The notes beneath the pieces are model-generated. The model saw nothing but the letters and a program-made list of their open reading frames with translations, made no database searches and was not told where the DNA came from. Source: Bog-473 sp049513455 (GTDB taxonomy: Bacteria; Actinomycetota; Acidimicrobiia; Acidimicrobiales; RAAP-2). From it: a stretch of 64,000 nucleotides of DNA. Of this stretch, positions 50,728-60,038 are shown piece after piece (positions within the stretch are counted from its first letter, which is position 1; the number at the start of each line of letters is the position of its first letter). The stretch covers positions 1 to 64,000 of the forward strand of contig JBEKWB010000007.1 in the NCBI GenBank assembly GCA_049513455.1, written 5' to 3'. A program made the position numbers and the translations under genes.

Positions 50728-53241
50728 GTGCTGACCGTCCCGTGGTACCGCTTCCGCGCCACCTTCGGCCGGCGATGGCCCGGCTACCTGGCCATCGTCC
50801 TCCTCATCGGGCTGGTGGGCGGTGTGGCCATGGCTTCGATCGCCGGGGCCCGGCGCACCGAGTCCTCGTACCCGACGTTCCTGGCCGGGACCAACCCGTC
50901 GGACCTGCTGGTGGAGCCGACCTCTACGATTTCGTGCACCTCGGGCCTCATCTCCCAGATCGCCCGGCTGCCCCATGTGAAGCGGGTCAGTTGCGCCAAC
51001 TCGTACGGCGCCGCCACGCTCACCTCGAGTGGTGGCCTGGGCAAGGTGCTCCTCGCCCAGGTGGAGCTGATCGCCAGCGTGGACGGGGAGTATTCCCGAC
51101 AGGACCGGGTCACCATCACGGCGGGACGGGCAGCCGATCCGTCCCGGGCCGACGAAATCGTGGCCACGCCGACCGCCGCGGCCTTCTTGGGTCTCCATGT
51201 GGGCTCACATTTCACCATTGGGGCCTGGAGAAGCACACAGACCGACCTCACCCCCTATCGGGTCATTCACGCCACGTTGGTGGGAGTGGGAGTGTTCAAC
51301 ACCCAGGTCATCCAGGACGACATCGATCGCGGCAACACCGGCTTCCTCCTCGGAACACCGGCACTGTTCCATCAGCTCACTGCGTGCTGCCAGGCCGGGA
51401 CGTACGACGGGATCGCGATCACCGGGGGCAGCCGGTACGACGCCGCGGTCGAACACGAGTACGCCCATCTGTTGACGACCAGCTCCTATACCGCCACCGA
51501 GGAGAACCAACAACTGCAGGTGTACGACACCGCGACGATCGAAGCGGAGGCCCAGCGAGCCATCGCCCCCGAGGCCATCGCCCTCGGGGTGTTCGGGTGC
51601 ATCGCCGCACTCGCCGCCATCCTCATCGGCATACAGACCGTGTCCCGGCAGCTACGGGCCCACGCGGACGAAGGCGGCGTGTTGCGGGCCGTCGGGGCGG
51701 GACCGGTGATCACCTCCAGCGACGGGCTGCTCGGGATTCTGGGGGCGGTGGTCGTGGGCTCGCTCTTCGCCGCCGTGCTGGCGGTCGCCCTTTCTCCGCT
51801 GGCGCCCTTCGGACCGGTGCGCACCGTCGATCCCTCACCGGGCCTCGACTTCGACTGGACGGTCATCGGTCTCGGCATCCTCGTGCTCGTTCTCGGGATC
51901 GGTGGATGGGCGGTGGTCGTGGGCTACCGGCAGGCGCCGCACCGGGTCAGCGCCCGCGGGCGCGCCAGGCCGGACTCATCGGGCGTCGTCAAGTTCGCCA
52001 TCGCCTCCGGACTGCCCGTGTCGGGGATTGCGGGCCTACGCTTCGCCCTGGAGAGCCGGCGCGGGCGCAGCTCGGCCCCGGTCCGCTCGGTCATAGTGGG
52101 GGCGGTCCTGGCGATCACGGTGGTCACCGCCACCCTCACCTTCGGGGCCAGCCTCGATACGCTGGTCTCGCATCCGAATCTCTACGGGTGGAACTTCGAC
52201 TACGCCTACTACTCGACCGACGGGTACGGCCCGGTCCCGACGTCGATCGTGGCGCCGCGCCTGGCCCGTGACCACGCCGTGGAGACGACCACCGGTGTCT
52301 ATTTCGGAACCGCGGAGATCGGAGGTGACGTCGTGCCGCTTCTGGTCGAGCCTGCGCCTGCCGCGATCGCGCCACCGGTCCTCACGGGTCACCCGGTGGA
52401 CGCGGCAGACGAGGTCGTACTCGGGTCCGCCACGCTGGCTCAGCTCCACAAGAAACTCGGTGACACGGTGGTGGTGCAGGGCGACGGGCTCCCGGCGCGG
52501 CGAATGGTGATCGTGGGGACCGCCACCCTCCCCACCATCGGCACGGTGCTCGGTGTCCATCCGACCATGACCACCGGGGCGGTCATCCCCACATCGTCCG
52601 TACCGAAAGCCCTCCTCGACCAGTTCGGGCCCGATTCGGGCCCGAACGCCCTGTTCATCCGCATTCGCCCCGGGGCAGATCCGACGACGGCGGCGCGGGA
52701 CCTCGCCAAAATCGCGCAGGAATCGCTCCGTCAGTTCATCACGCCACAAGTCGCGGCCGCGGAGGGCCCCAATGCCTACGGGGGCACCCTGCAACTGCTG
52801 GGCCCACAACGTCCGGCCGAGATTGTGAACTACCGGGCCATGGGCACCACCCCCGGGCTCCTCGCGGGCGGGTTGGCGATGGGGGCGGTGGCGGCTCTCG
52901 GGCTGACCCTGGTGGCGTCGGTGCGGCAGCGTCGGCGCGAACTGGCTCTCCTGAAGTCGTTCGGCTTCACCCAGCGACAACTGGCCGCGGCCGTGGCATG
53001 GCAGTCGACGGTGATCGTCGTGATCGGCCTGGTGGCCGGCATCCCGCTGGGCATCGCCCTCGGGCGGTTCCTCTGGCAGCTGTTCGCACATCAACTCTCC
53101 GCGGTCGTCGATCCGACGATCCCTGCCTTGGCGATCCTCCTTGTCGCCGTGGGCGCGCTCGTACTGGCCAATCTGGTGGCGGCCCTACCCGGCCGGAGCG
53201 CCGCCCGCACGCCGACGGCCCTCGTCCTACGAGTCGAGTGA
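50728..53241 (+). CDS. FtsX-like ABC transporter permease
   Basis: An 837-residue membrane protein (taking GTG 50728, no clear ribosome-binding site; the frame extends to 50611). It has an N-terminal membrane helix YLAIVLLIGLVGGVAMASI, a large extracellular region, a middle group of helices (ALGVFGCIAALAAILIGIQ, LLGILGAVVVGSLFAAVLAV), a second extracellular region and C-terminal helices with VRQRRRELALLKSFGF and LVLANLVAALPG. This is the two-module FtsX/MacB-type permease of actinobacteria. No ATPase gene is adjacent, unlike most such systems. A truncated relative lies at 63493. It may export or extract lipids or peptides. Confidence 0.85.
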   Translation: MLTVPWYRFRATFGRRWPGYLAIVLLIGLVGGVAMASIAGARRTESSYPTFLAGTNPSDLLVEPTSTISCTSGLISQIARLPHVKRVSCANSYGAATLTSSGGLGKVLLAQVELIASVDGEYSRQDRVTITAGRAADPSRADEIVATPTAAAFLGLHVGSHFTIGAWRSTQTDLTPYRVIHATLVGVGVFNTQVIQDDIDRGNTGFLLGTPALFHQLTACCQAGTYDGIAITGGSRYDAAVEHEYAHLLTTSSYTATEENQQLQVYDTATIEAEAQRAIAPEAIALGVFGCIAALAAILIGIQTVSRQLRAHADEGGVLRAVGAGPVITSSDGLLGILGAVVVGSLFAAVLAVALSPLAPFGPVRTVDPSPGLDFDWTVIGLGILVLVLGIGGWAVVVGYRQAPHRVSARGRARPDSSGVVKFAIASGLPVSGIAGLRFALESRRGRSSAPVRSVIVGAVLAITVVTATLTFGASLDTLVSHPNLYGWNFDYAYYSTDGYGPVPTSIVAPRLARDHAVETTTGVYFGTAEIGGDVVPLLVEPAPAAIAPPVLTGHPVDAADEVVLGSATLAQLHKKLGDTVVVQGDGLPARRMVIVGTATLPTIGTVLGVHPTMTTGAVIPTSSVPKALLDQFGPDSGPNALFIRIRPGADPTTAARDLAKIAQESLRQFITPQVAAAEGPNAYGGTLQLLGPQRPAEIVNYRAMGTTPGLLAGGLAMGAVAALGLTLVASVRQRRRELALLKSFGFTQRQLAAAVAWQSTVIVVIGLVAGIPLGIALGRFLWQLFAHQLSAVVDPTIPALAILLVAVGALVLANLVAALPGRSAARTPTALVLRVE

Positions 53242-53793
53242 CGCACGGCCGGTCACGCGGTCGATCCAGCGGAGCGCGTCGTCGACAAAGGGCGGCACGG
53301 AACCCAGGAAATGGTCGGCGTTCGGTACGGTCGTGACCGTGGTCGCCTCCCATTCGGTGACGACCAGCTCGACCGCGGCCGGTGGAGAGAACTGGTCGAG
53401 TTCGGGGACGACGATACCTTTGGGCCGGGGGTCGGGGCCGATGGACGCGGCTGCCAGCATCGCGGCCGGCGGGGCGAGCAAGTACCAGCCGGCGATCCGC
53501 TCGTCGTCCACACCGGCCGCGATGCCCGCGCCGAAGGAGTACCCGGCCAGGGCGACCGGAAGGTGCGGCCATCGAGTAGATCCCTCGTTCAGGGAGGCCT
53601 CGACCTCTTCACGGGCGACGGAGGGCTCAGCCGAGGAGAAGTCGAAGCGGATCGCGGTGACGGCAATGTCCGGCAGGCGACGGAACAGGGCTTCGATGAA
53701 CGGGTGGAACCGGTTGCCGCCGAAATGGGGGTGCGGGTGCAAGAGCACGGCCAGGGCCCTGGCCTCCTCGGCGACGTTCATCTCTGTTCCCAT
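53227..53793 (-). CDS. Alpha/beta-hydrolase (dienelactone-hydrolase-like)
   Basis: A 188-residue small alpha/beta hydrolase. HPHPHFGGNRFHP is the oxyanion-loop segment, GYSFGAG the nucleophile elbow (Ser), and NADHFLG the catalytic His. I take ATG 53793 (a second ATG at 53781 is possible); neither has a strong ribosome-binding site. The 3' end overlaps the FtsX permease gene by 15 bases. It resembles the short alpha/beta hydrolases described as dienelactone hydrolase or acetyl-esterase-like. Its substrate is unknown. It may form an operon with the SDR upstream on its strand (77-base gap). Confidence 0.8.
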   Translation of the reverse strand: MGTEMNVAEEARALAVLLHPHPHFGGNRFHPFIEALFRRLPDIAVTAIRFDFSSAEPSVAREEVEASLNEGSTRWPHLPVALAGYSFGAGIAAGVDDERIAGWYLLAPPAAMLAAASIGPDPRPKGIVVPELDQFSPPAAVELVVTEWEATTVTTVPNADHFLGSVPPFVDDALRWIDRVTGRASLDS

Positions 53794-53870
53794 GCCGAAG
53801 TCTCGTCCACCAACGCCTGCCGAGGCCAGTGTGTGGTCGCCCTCGGGGCCCACCGCGGCGCCGGTCGGCC

Positions 53871-54785
53871 TCAGACTCCCGGGTCGCGGTCGCTGAGCTC
53901 CACCGCGGCCCTGCTGAGCAGCTCCGATCGTCGGGCCTGGTCGTGGAGAAAGACGGGCAGATTGTCGCTATCCAAGAACGACGGGCGGGCCGAAGACCCG
54001 CCGTCGACGGCCAGCACCTGTCCGGTCACCCAGGAGGCCAGGTCGGACAGGAGGAAGAGCACGGCCCCGGCAATATCGTCGGGGCTGCCACGCCGACCCA
54101 GGGGCAACGCGGCGCGCTCTTCGGGGCTGTCGGGGAGCTGCCGGCCGTTCCCGCCGCCCGTGGTCTTGGGGGTGCGCACGGTACCGGGGGCCACTGCGTT
54201 CACCCGGATGCCCGCACCTCCCCACTCGAGCGCCGCCGTACGGGTCAGGGCCAGCACCCCGGCCTTGGCCGCCGCGTACGAGACCCCGAACGGCATCGCA
54301 CTCAGCCCGGCCAACGACGCGATGTTGACGATGCTCCCGCCCGTCCCCTGGAGGAGCAGCCGGCTCCCCACCACTTCGTTGGTGATCAAGACGGAGCGAA
54401 GGTTGAGGGCCAGGACCTCATCGAACACCTCGGGGTCGTACCGGTGGGTCGGCGACCAGTCTTGCGGCCGTGTGCCGCCGGCCACGTGCACGAGCCCGAA
54501 CAACGGGCCGAGATCGGTGGCGTCGTCGACCGCCTTCTCGACGGCGGAGAGATCGCGGACGTCGGCCACCACCGACCGGTGCGTACCGCCGACCCCCCGT
54601 ACGGCCCGGTCCACCGCGGCGAGTGCGTCGGGCCGGTTGTCGAGGGCCAGGACCGACGCTCCGGCTTCGGCGACCATGGCACACACCGAGGTGCCGATGC
54701 CTCCACCGCCCGCCCCCGCGACGACGACGACCTTGCCGTCGAGCGCCAGCCATCGGTCAACGGTCACGCTCCCCCCCCTCGTCAC
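53871..54785 (-). CDS. SDR-family protein with glycine-rich cofactor loop
   Basis: A 304-residue SDR starting at GTG 54785, with AGGAGAGTGAC upstream. The cofactor motif is VAGAGGGGIGTS, longer in glycine than the usual TGxxxGIG. The remaining signatures are normal: HVAGG (in place of NNAG), IASLAGLSAMPFGVSYAAAKAG and VDGGSSARP. The C-terminus has about 45 residues beyond the usual end (LPVFLHDQARRSELLSRAAV). It may be a decarboxylating or atypical SDR. The convergent and divergent partners give no pathway. The GTG at 54767 lies too close to GGGGGGAGC to be preferred. Confidence 0.82.
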   Translation of the reverse strand: MTRGGSVTVDRWLALDGKVVVVAGAGGGGIGTSVCAMVAEAGASVLALDNRPDALAAVDRAVRGVGGTHRSVVADVRDLSAVEKAVDDATDLGPLFGLVHVAGGTRPQDWSPTHRYDPEVFDEVLALNLRSVLITNEVVGSRLLLQGTGGSIVNIASLAGLSAMPFGVSYAAAKAGVLALTRTAALEWGGAGIRVNAVAPGTVRTPKTTGGGNGRQLPDSPEERAALPLGRRGSPDDIAGAVLFLLSDLASWVTGQVLAVDGGSSARPSFLDSDNLPVFLHDQARRSELLSRAAVELSDRDPGV

Positions 54786-54853
54786 TCGTCACTCTCCTGT
54801 CCGATTGTCGCGCTTCGGGGGACCAGCCCGCAGCAGGGCGCCTCCCCCACCAC

Positions 54854-56068
54854 TCAGTTCCGGCAGGCGCTCGGCGTCGTGATGGCGAGGATCTCGTCGC
54901 CCATGGTGGAGGCGAGAAGCTCCAGTGAATGATTCTCTGTACCGAGGAGTTCCAAGATCTGTCCGTTGTCCCGACGGTCCTGCTCCGAGGCGCGGACCGC
55001 GCCGGTGGCCGGATCGACGCAGGCAAGTAGTCCCCACTCGTTCTCGATCCAGAGCGAGCCCGATGCGTAGAGTGTCGAGGCGGCCATCGGCCAACTGAAG
55101 ACGTCACCGGGCGGTTCGTCGCTCCCGCGGCTGGCCGAACCTGACCCGGGAGGGATTATCGGCGCGAGGCCCGTGGCACCCAGCAGCACCGTCTCGCCGT
55201 CCATGCCCGTCCTGAACGAGGTGGCCACGCCGTGGGGAAGGGCGGTGAGGATCCCACCGGCCACCGACGCGGTCACCGGGCTCGTCGCCGAGGTCGTGGC
55301 GAGGACGCGCCCGCTACCCGCCGCACGTTCTTCCACGGCGGCGTCGACCATCCGACCGTCGATGGTCGGGTACGACACCGACACGTAGAGCGCACGCAAA
55401 GCGGGGTCTGTGTCCAGGCTGACGATGGTCCCCGACGGCACGGTCTCGGTCGCCAGGACGGCCCCGTCACTGATCTCGACATGGACGAGCGTCTTCCCGT
55501 AGCCCACCCAGACCGTCCCGCGTGGCCCGGCGCTCACGAGCGACGGCGATCCTGCGGCATCCCCGGGCCGTGGCGCAGGGAGGCGTACCTGTCGCACCAG
55601 GTGCAGCGTGCGCGGGTCGACCTGACACAGCTGCGGGCCGAGCCGACCATCCCCGTTCCCCGCGGAGCTGCCGACCCACAAGGAACCATCGGCCAGGGTC
55701 AAGGTGTCGGAGTAGCCACCGGCGAGACCGAACGTCGGGCCCCGGCGCGGCGCTTCTCCCCCGAGTGGGAAGGCCAGCAGTCGGTCCGGTCCCTCCGAGT
55801 CACGGCTCTCCGACACGAGGCCGTAGGCCGTCCGGGTGGCGGGGTCCAGCACCTGCACCACCGCCTGCTTGACGAGGACCTTGGAAGGCCAGGGCCCGGG
55901 CGCCCCGTTGCCGACGCCCGCTATGGGCGCCACCGGAGACGGCGCACCGTGGACGACGCAGCTGAGGGACTGCGCGGGGATCGCGGTGCCGGCAGCCGAT
56001 ACGGACGATAGGGCGGGAACCACGAGCGCGGCCGACACCACGAGTCCCCAGAGAAGTCGCCTCCTCAT
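54854..56068 (-). CDS. Secreted beta-propeller-like protein of unknown function
   Basis: A 404-residue protein starting at ATG 56068 with an RRRLLWGLVVSAALVVPALS signal peptide. The mature part is rich in short repeats with WVG or WV strands: GSLWVGSSAGNGDG, GTVWVGYGKTLVHVE, ALYVSVSYP and GSLWIENEWGLLACVDP, which suggest a beta-propeller. Cysteines are few (LCQVDPRT, LACVDP, SACRN). I do not recognise a family. It resembles the 48994 protein in general style, not in sequence. Its neighbours are an SDR and a methyltransferase-like gene, and the role is not clear. Confidence 0.6.
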   Translation of the reverse strand: MRRRLLWGLVVSAALVVPALSSVSAAGTAIPAQSLSCVVHGAPSPVAPIAGVGNGAPGPWPSKVLVKQAVVQVLDPATRTAYGLVSESRDSEGPDRLLAFPLGGEAPRRGPTFGLAGGYSDTLTLADGSLWVGSSAGNGDGRLGPQLCQVDPRTLHLVRQVRLPAPRPGDAAGSPSLVSAGPRGTVWVGYGKTLVHVEISDGAVLATETVPSGTIVSLDTDPALRALYVSVSYPTIDGRMVDAAVEERAAGSGRVLATTSATSPVTASVAGGILTALPHGVATSFRTGMDGETVLLGATGLAPIIPPGSGSASRGSDEPPGDVFSWPMAASTLYASGSLWIENEWGLLACVDPATGAVRASEQDRRDNGQILELLGTENHSLELLASTMGDEILAITTPSACRN

Positions 56069-56199
56069 GCTCTCTTCACGCATGACCACCCGGATCGGTT
56101 GTCACGAACCCCGTGGAATGCAGGACCATTCCAGACCCGGGCTCCGCCGTCCCCGAAGCGCTCTGTTCCGTTGCCCCGTGTCGGGCCATTCCGCGATGA

Positions 56200-56898
56200 T
56201 CAATTCGCCGACAAGACGAGCATCTCATTTCCACCGCGTTGGAATTCGTAGGGAACCTCAATGATCCTCGCATCGATCCCATGGCCAGTGAGTTGCGCCA
56301 GCAACGAACGGGTCATTGCGCTCAGGGAGCGGCCCGCTTGATCAAGGAGTGGAAACACTCGGACTTCGCGCCGGCAAATCCGGTGCAACTCGATCAGCGC
56401 GCGGTGGTGAAAGCGATGATCCAATCGATCGGCATAGGTGAAGAGAAAGTGTGAGCTCACTACCAGGTCGAACTGTCGATCCTCGAACGGGAGATCAGGT
56501 AGGGAGGCCGGTACGTAGCGCTCGGGGTGTTCTTCGAGGTCGCGGGCAAAGAGCGCCGCGGACCTCTTCCGCATTTCCCGATGACCTTCGATGTCGCGGT
56601 AGAAATCCCATCGGTATCGGTCAATGCCGGCCGCCGTGTGAGCGCTGCCTCGGTCGGATTCGCCCTTGACCAGTCCCTGGAGGGCCGGGACCGACATGGC
56701 GTACACGGGATCTGCTGCGGTCACGAAGGCGCCCAGGGCACTTGCCTGTGCAGTGAAGCTCGAGGCTCCCCCGGGGCAGTCCAATAACCGGCCGTGCAAG
56801 TCACTGTCGGTGAGCATGAACATCGCTTCGTACTCTCCGAAGGAGCGGGAGCTGATCAGATAGTCACCCACGTTGTCAGCGTCCGCAGGTGCGGTCAC
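56200..56898 (-). CDS. Class I SAM-dependent methyltransferase-like protein
   Basis: A 232-residue protein with the start placed at GTG 56898. LLDCPGGASSFTAQASALG is the SAM-binding motif I, followed by AFVTAADPVYAM and then FEDRQFDLVVSSHFLFTYAD, where the acidic residue after a strand is usual. The frame extends to 57372 but that part is Arg-rich shadow of the aldo/keto reductase gene. It resembles the family of unnamed methyltransferases with a C-terminal EVPYEFQRGGNEMLVL tail. No target is known. It has no strong ribosome-binding site and stands alone. Confidence 0.65.
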   Translation of the reverse strand: MTAPADADNVGDYLISSRSFGEYEAMFMLTDSDLHGRLLDCPGGASSFTAQASALGAFVTAADPVYAMSVPALQGLVKGESDRGSAHTAAGIDRYRWDFYRDIEGHREMRKRSAALFARDLEEHPERYVPASLPDLPFEDRQFDLVVSSHFLFTYADRLDHRFHHRALIELHRICRREVRVFPLLDQAGRSLSAMTRSLLAQLTGHGIDARIIEVPYEFQRGGNEMLVLSAN

Positions 56899-56930
56899 CT
56901 GGTGCCCACTCGGTGCCCCCCCAACCGCCG

Positions 56931-57908
56931 TCACCGCTCGATCAGCCGCATCTGCTCTTCGCTGTGGTGATCGCCGGCCGCGGGGGTCAGCGTGTCGAGA
57001 CGATTGAGCTGCTCGGGGCTCAGCTCGATGTCGTCGGCCGCTACGTTCTCCTCGACCCGGGACACCCGCTTCGTTCCCGGAATCGGGGCGATGTCGTCGC
57101 CCTGGGCGAGCAACCAGGCCAACGAGACTTGCGCCGGGGTACAGCCGACCTCGTCCGCCACGGACTGGACCTCGTCGGCGCTCTTCAGGTTGTGCTGAAA
57201 GTTCTCTCCGGTAAAGCGCGGGTTCGTCCTGCGGAAGTCGGAATGAGCCAAATCGTCGATCGAGCGCACCGTCCCTGTCAGCATCCCCCGACCCAGAGGC
57301 GAGTAGGCCACGAAGCCGATACCGAGCTCGCGCAGTACGGGCAGTGTGGTGGCCTCGGGGTCCCGGGTCCACAGCGAGTACTCGGACTGCAGGGCCGTGA
57401 TCGGGTGGACGGCATGGGCCCGCCGGACGGTGTCCGGGCCGGCCTCGGAAAGCCCGACATGGCGGATCTTGCCCTGCGCGACCAATTCGGCGAGTGCCGC
57501 CACGGTGTCCTCAATCGGTGTATTCGGGTCAACGCGGTGCTGGTAGTACAGATCGACGTAGTCCGTACCGAGTCGCCGGAGGGATCCCTCGAGTGCGGCA
57601 CGGATGTTCGCCGGCGTGCTGTCGAGATGGCCCGGACCGCTCCCGGCGTGGGAGATCATGCCGAATTTGGTGGCCAGTACCACCTGCTCACGTCGGCCGC
57701 TGAGGGCCCGGCCGACGAGCTCCTCGTTGGTGTACGGCCCGTAGACCTCGGCGGTGTCGATCAACGTCACTCCCAGCTCGAGCGCACGGTGGATGGCGCG
57801 GATGGACCCGGCGTCGTCCGTGCCGGCCCCGGTGTAGGCGGTGGACATGCCCATGGTGCCGAGACCTATGCGAGAAACCTCCAGGGTGCCCAGAGTGATA
57901 TGCCTCAC
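56931..57908 (-). CDS. Aldo/keto reductase
   Basis: A 325-residue AKR starting at GTG 57908, overlapping the stop of the cupin gene (GTGA). IGLGTMGMSTAY, the catalytic Asp51 and Tyr56 (LIDTAEVYGPYTNEEL), Lys81 (VLATKFG) and His124 (YYQHRVDP) are all in place, as are the NADPH-binding IPGTKRVSRVEEN and the tail. It reduces aldehydes or ketones with NADPH. It is translationally coupled to a hydroxynitrile-lyase-type cupin, so the aldehyde or ketone released there could be its substrate; this is inference. Confidence 0.92.
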   Translation of the reverse strand: MRHITLGTLEVSRIGLGTMGMSTAYTGAGTDDAGSIRAIHRALELGVTLIDTAEVYGPYTNEELVGRALSGRREQVVLATKFGMISHAGSGPGHLDSTPANIRAALEGSLRRLGTDYVDLYYQHRVDPNTPIEDTVAALAELVAQGKIRHVGLSEAGPDTVRRAHAVHPITALQSEYSLWTRDPEATTLPVLRELGIGFVAYSPLGRGMLTGTVRSIDDLAHSDFRRTNPRFTGENFQHNLKSADEVQSVADEVGCTPAQVSLAWLLAQGDDIAPIPGTKRVSRVEENVAADDIELSPEQLNRLDTLTPAAGDHHSEEQMRLIER

Positions 57909-58336
57909 GATCCCTGCTCTCCTTCTTGCCGCGCCGGTGTCCCTCGGTATTCGGCGTCGGTGACGTGTGCTCCCCAATCGGCCTCTGGCTTCGGGCTGTC
58001 ACCGACGCCTTCGGTGACGGAGATGTGGGCCATGAAGTCATCGGGGGCCGCGCCGTGCCAGTGCCACTCGTCCGAGGGGGTGAAGACGATGTCACCCGGG
58101 TGGATCTCGGTGATCCCCTCCCCCCGCGACTGCACCCGCCCCACTCCGTCGGTGACATAGAGGGTCTGGCCGAGGGCGTGGGAGTGCCAGGCGGTGCGGG
58201 CGCCGGGGGTGAACCGCACCAGGTTGACCCTTACCCGGGAAGGCTCCAGGCCCTGGGCGATCGAGTCGATCCAGACATCGCCGGTGAACATCTCGGACGC
58301 TCCTTTGATGGTTGGCCGTTTGGGTCGGATGTCCAT
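57905..58336 (-). CDS. Cupin of the manganese-dependent hydroxynitrile-lyase/CMD-cupin type
   Basis: A 143-residue single-domain cupin starting at ATG 58336, with AAAGGAG upstream. FTGDVWIDS, TPGARTAWHSHALGQTLYVT and DEWHWHGAAP match the small cupins that include the (R)-selective hydroxynitrile lyase of Granulicella. All four metal ligands are present with the same spacing (His51, His53, Gln57, His92). Most uncharacterised members are annotated as cupin or carboxymuconolactone decarboxylase-associated proteins. The GTGA overlap with the AKR gene indicates coupled translation. A cyanohydrin or related hydroxy-carbonyl substrate is possible. Confidence 0.85.
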   Translation of the reverse strand: MDIRPKRPTIKGASEMFTGDVWIDSIAQGLEPSRVRVNLVRFTPGARTAWHSHALGQTLYVTDGVGRVQSRGEGITEIHPGDIVFTPSDEWHWHGAAPDDFMAHISVTEGVGDSPKPEADWGAHVTDAEYRGTPARQEGEQGS

Positions 58337-58432
58337 CTGAATCTCCTTTCGTGGTGCGTGCTTCTCCGCCCCCTGTCGGGTAATGCTGACAACATAACTG
58401 TACGGGCACGCGAGAGGACAGGGGTTGCCGCG

Positions 58433-59896
58433 ATGGCAGACGATCACAATTTCGAACGCACGATCTCCCGGATCCGGGAAGTCGTCGATCACCCCATTGT
58501 GGATGCCGACGCCCACCTTGTGGAACCCTTCCCGCTCATCCTCGAGGAGCTGCGGGAGATCCTGGGTCCGAATGCCGAGGCGGACTTCGGACGCTCGCGG
58601 TACCACACGCTCTACTCGTCGACGGCAGCGTGGCCCCCGATGTCCGACGACCAGAGGCGGCGCGAGTGGGCGGTGGCTCCCGTCTGGTGGGGGACACCGG
58701 TCAACGCAACCGACCGGACTGCTGCCTACGTGCCGCAGGCCTTCCACGGGCGACTCGAGCAGCTGGGCATTGATCACGCGCTCGTGTACCCCAGCTGGCT
58801 GGGCATGCCCCGCATCCCTGAGGCCGAACTGCGGATCGCGTGCTGCCGCGCCGTCAACCGCTACCTCGCTCGCGCCACAAGCGAGTACCGGGATCGTATG
58901 ACGCCGGTCGCGATGCTCCCGACCGCCACACCTCACGAGGCCATTGACGAGCTCGAGTACGCCGTCAACGTCCTCGGTATGAAAGCGATCATGATCGACA
59001 GCTCCGTCGACCGCGTCGTGCCCAAGTGGGCCCACCTCTACGACGAGCTTGGCACCCGGGTGTGCCGTTGGGACACCTACGGGATTGACTCCGAGTATGA
59101 CTACGACCCGTTCTGGGCTCGGTGTGCGTCGTTGGGCGTCGCCGTGACGGCTCATGGTGGCAGCCGCGGCACAACGCTTTTCCAGTCGGTCTCGAACTTC
59201 ACGTACAACCATATTGAGCACTTCGCAGCGGCTGGTCACGCACTGGCGCGGTCGTTGGTGTTGGGTGGCGTCACCAGGCGATTTCCGGACCTCAACTTTG
59301 CGTGCCTCGAAGGGGGCGCGGCCTGGGGGGTCGTGCTGTTGCACTCCCTGATCGAGCATTGGGAGGTGCGTGGACTACCCGGTCTCGCCCGGGTGGACCC
59401 GCACAACATTGACGCCGGCGCCGTGATCGCTCAGCTCGAGAAGGTGCGCGACCCGGTTTGGAAGGAGCCGGCGCTCCTCTCTCTCTTGACCGAAGGGGAC
59501 GGAGACCGGATGGCGCCCGCCCAGGTGGATGACTTCGCTGCGTGCGGGGCGTACTCGTCCAATGACATCAAGGAACTGTTTGCACCGCGATTCTGGTTCG
59601 GGTGCGAGGCGGATGATCCGGGTGCCGCGTGGGCGCTCAAGCCGCCCCATCGTCTCAGCGCCATGTTCGGCAGCGACATCGGACACTTCGACGTGCCCGA
59701 GATGTTGAGCGTCCTTCCGGCGGCGTGGAGCCTGGTGGAGAAGAACCTGATGACCGAGGAGGAATTCGGCGACTACTGCTTCAGGAACGTCGTTCGTCTA
59801 CACGGGACGATGAACCCGGCATTCTTCGACGGCACGACCGTCGAAAGCGCTGCTCGCCGCGTCCTGTCGGCAAGAGTCGACCCAGTGATCCAATGA
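58433..59896 (+). CDS. Amidohydrolase-2 family (PF04909) metal-dependent hydrolase or decarboxylase
   Basis: A 487-residue PF04909 protein, longer than the other three in the window by insertions. HPIVDADAHLVEPFPL, the middle AVTAHGGSRGTT and the late FGSDIGHFDVPEM carry the metal signatures; LNFACLEGGAAWG is also typical. The late Pro-His pair usual in the family (SDYPH) is SDIGH here. The start ATG 58433 lies 96 bases from the divergent cupin gene. It may act in the same pathway as the cupin and AKR. It also has a distinct position outside the main island. Confidence 0.85.
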   Translation: MADDHNFERTISRIREVVDHPIVDADAHLVEPFPLILEELREILGPNAEADFGRSRYHTLYSSTAAWPPMSDDQRRREWAVAPVWWGTPVNATDRTAAYVPQAFHGRLEQLGIDHALVYPSWLGMPRIPEAELRIACCRAVNRYLARATSEYRDRMTPVAMLPTATPHEAIDELEYAVNVLGMKAIMIDSSVDRVVPKWAHLYDELGTRVCRWDTYGIDSEYDYDPFWARCASLGVAVTAHGGSRGTTLFQSVSNFTYNHIEHFAAAGHALARSLVLGGVTRRFPDLNFACLEGGAAWGVVLLHSLIEHWEVRGLPGLARVDPHNIDAGAVIAQLEKVRDPVWKEPALLSLLTEGDGDRMAPAQVDDFAACGAYSSNDIKELFAPRFWFGCEADDPGAAWALKPPHRLSAMFGSDIGHFDVPEMLSVLPAAWSLVEKNLMTEEEFGDYCFRNVVRLHGTMNPAFFDGTTVESAARRVLSARVDPVIQ

Positions 59897-60038
59897 CAGG
59901 CCACTCGAGCGCGATTCCTCTCGGCGGGACGGCTCGACATCCGGTGGTCGCGTGGAACTATGGTCCAGGGGCCAGGTCCAAAAGCGAATGGCCGAGGCAT
60001 CAACGTTGCGACACGGGAGACCGGAGAGGTGGTGCGGG

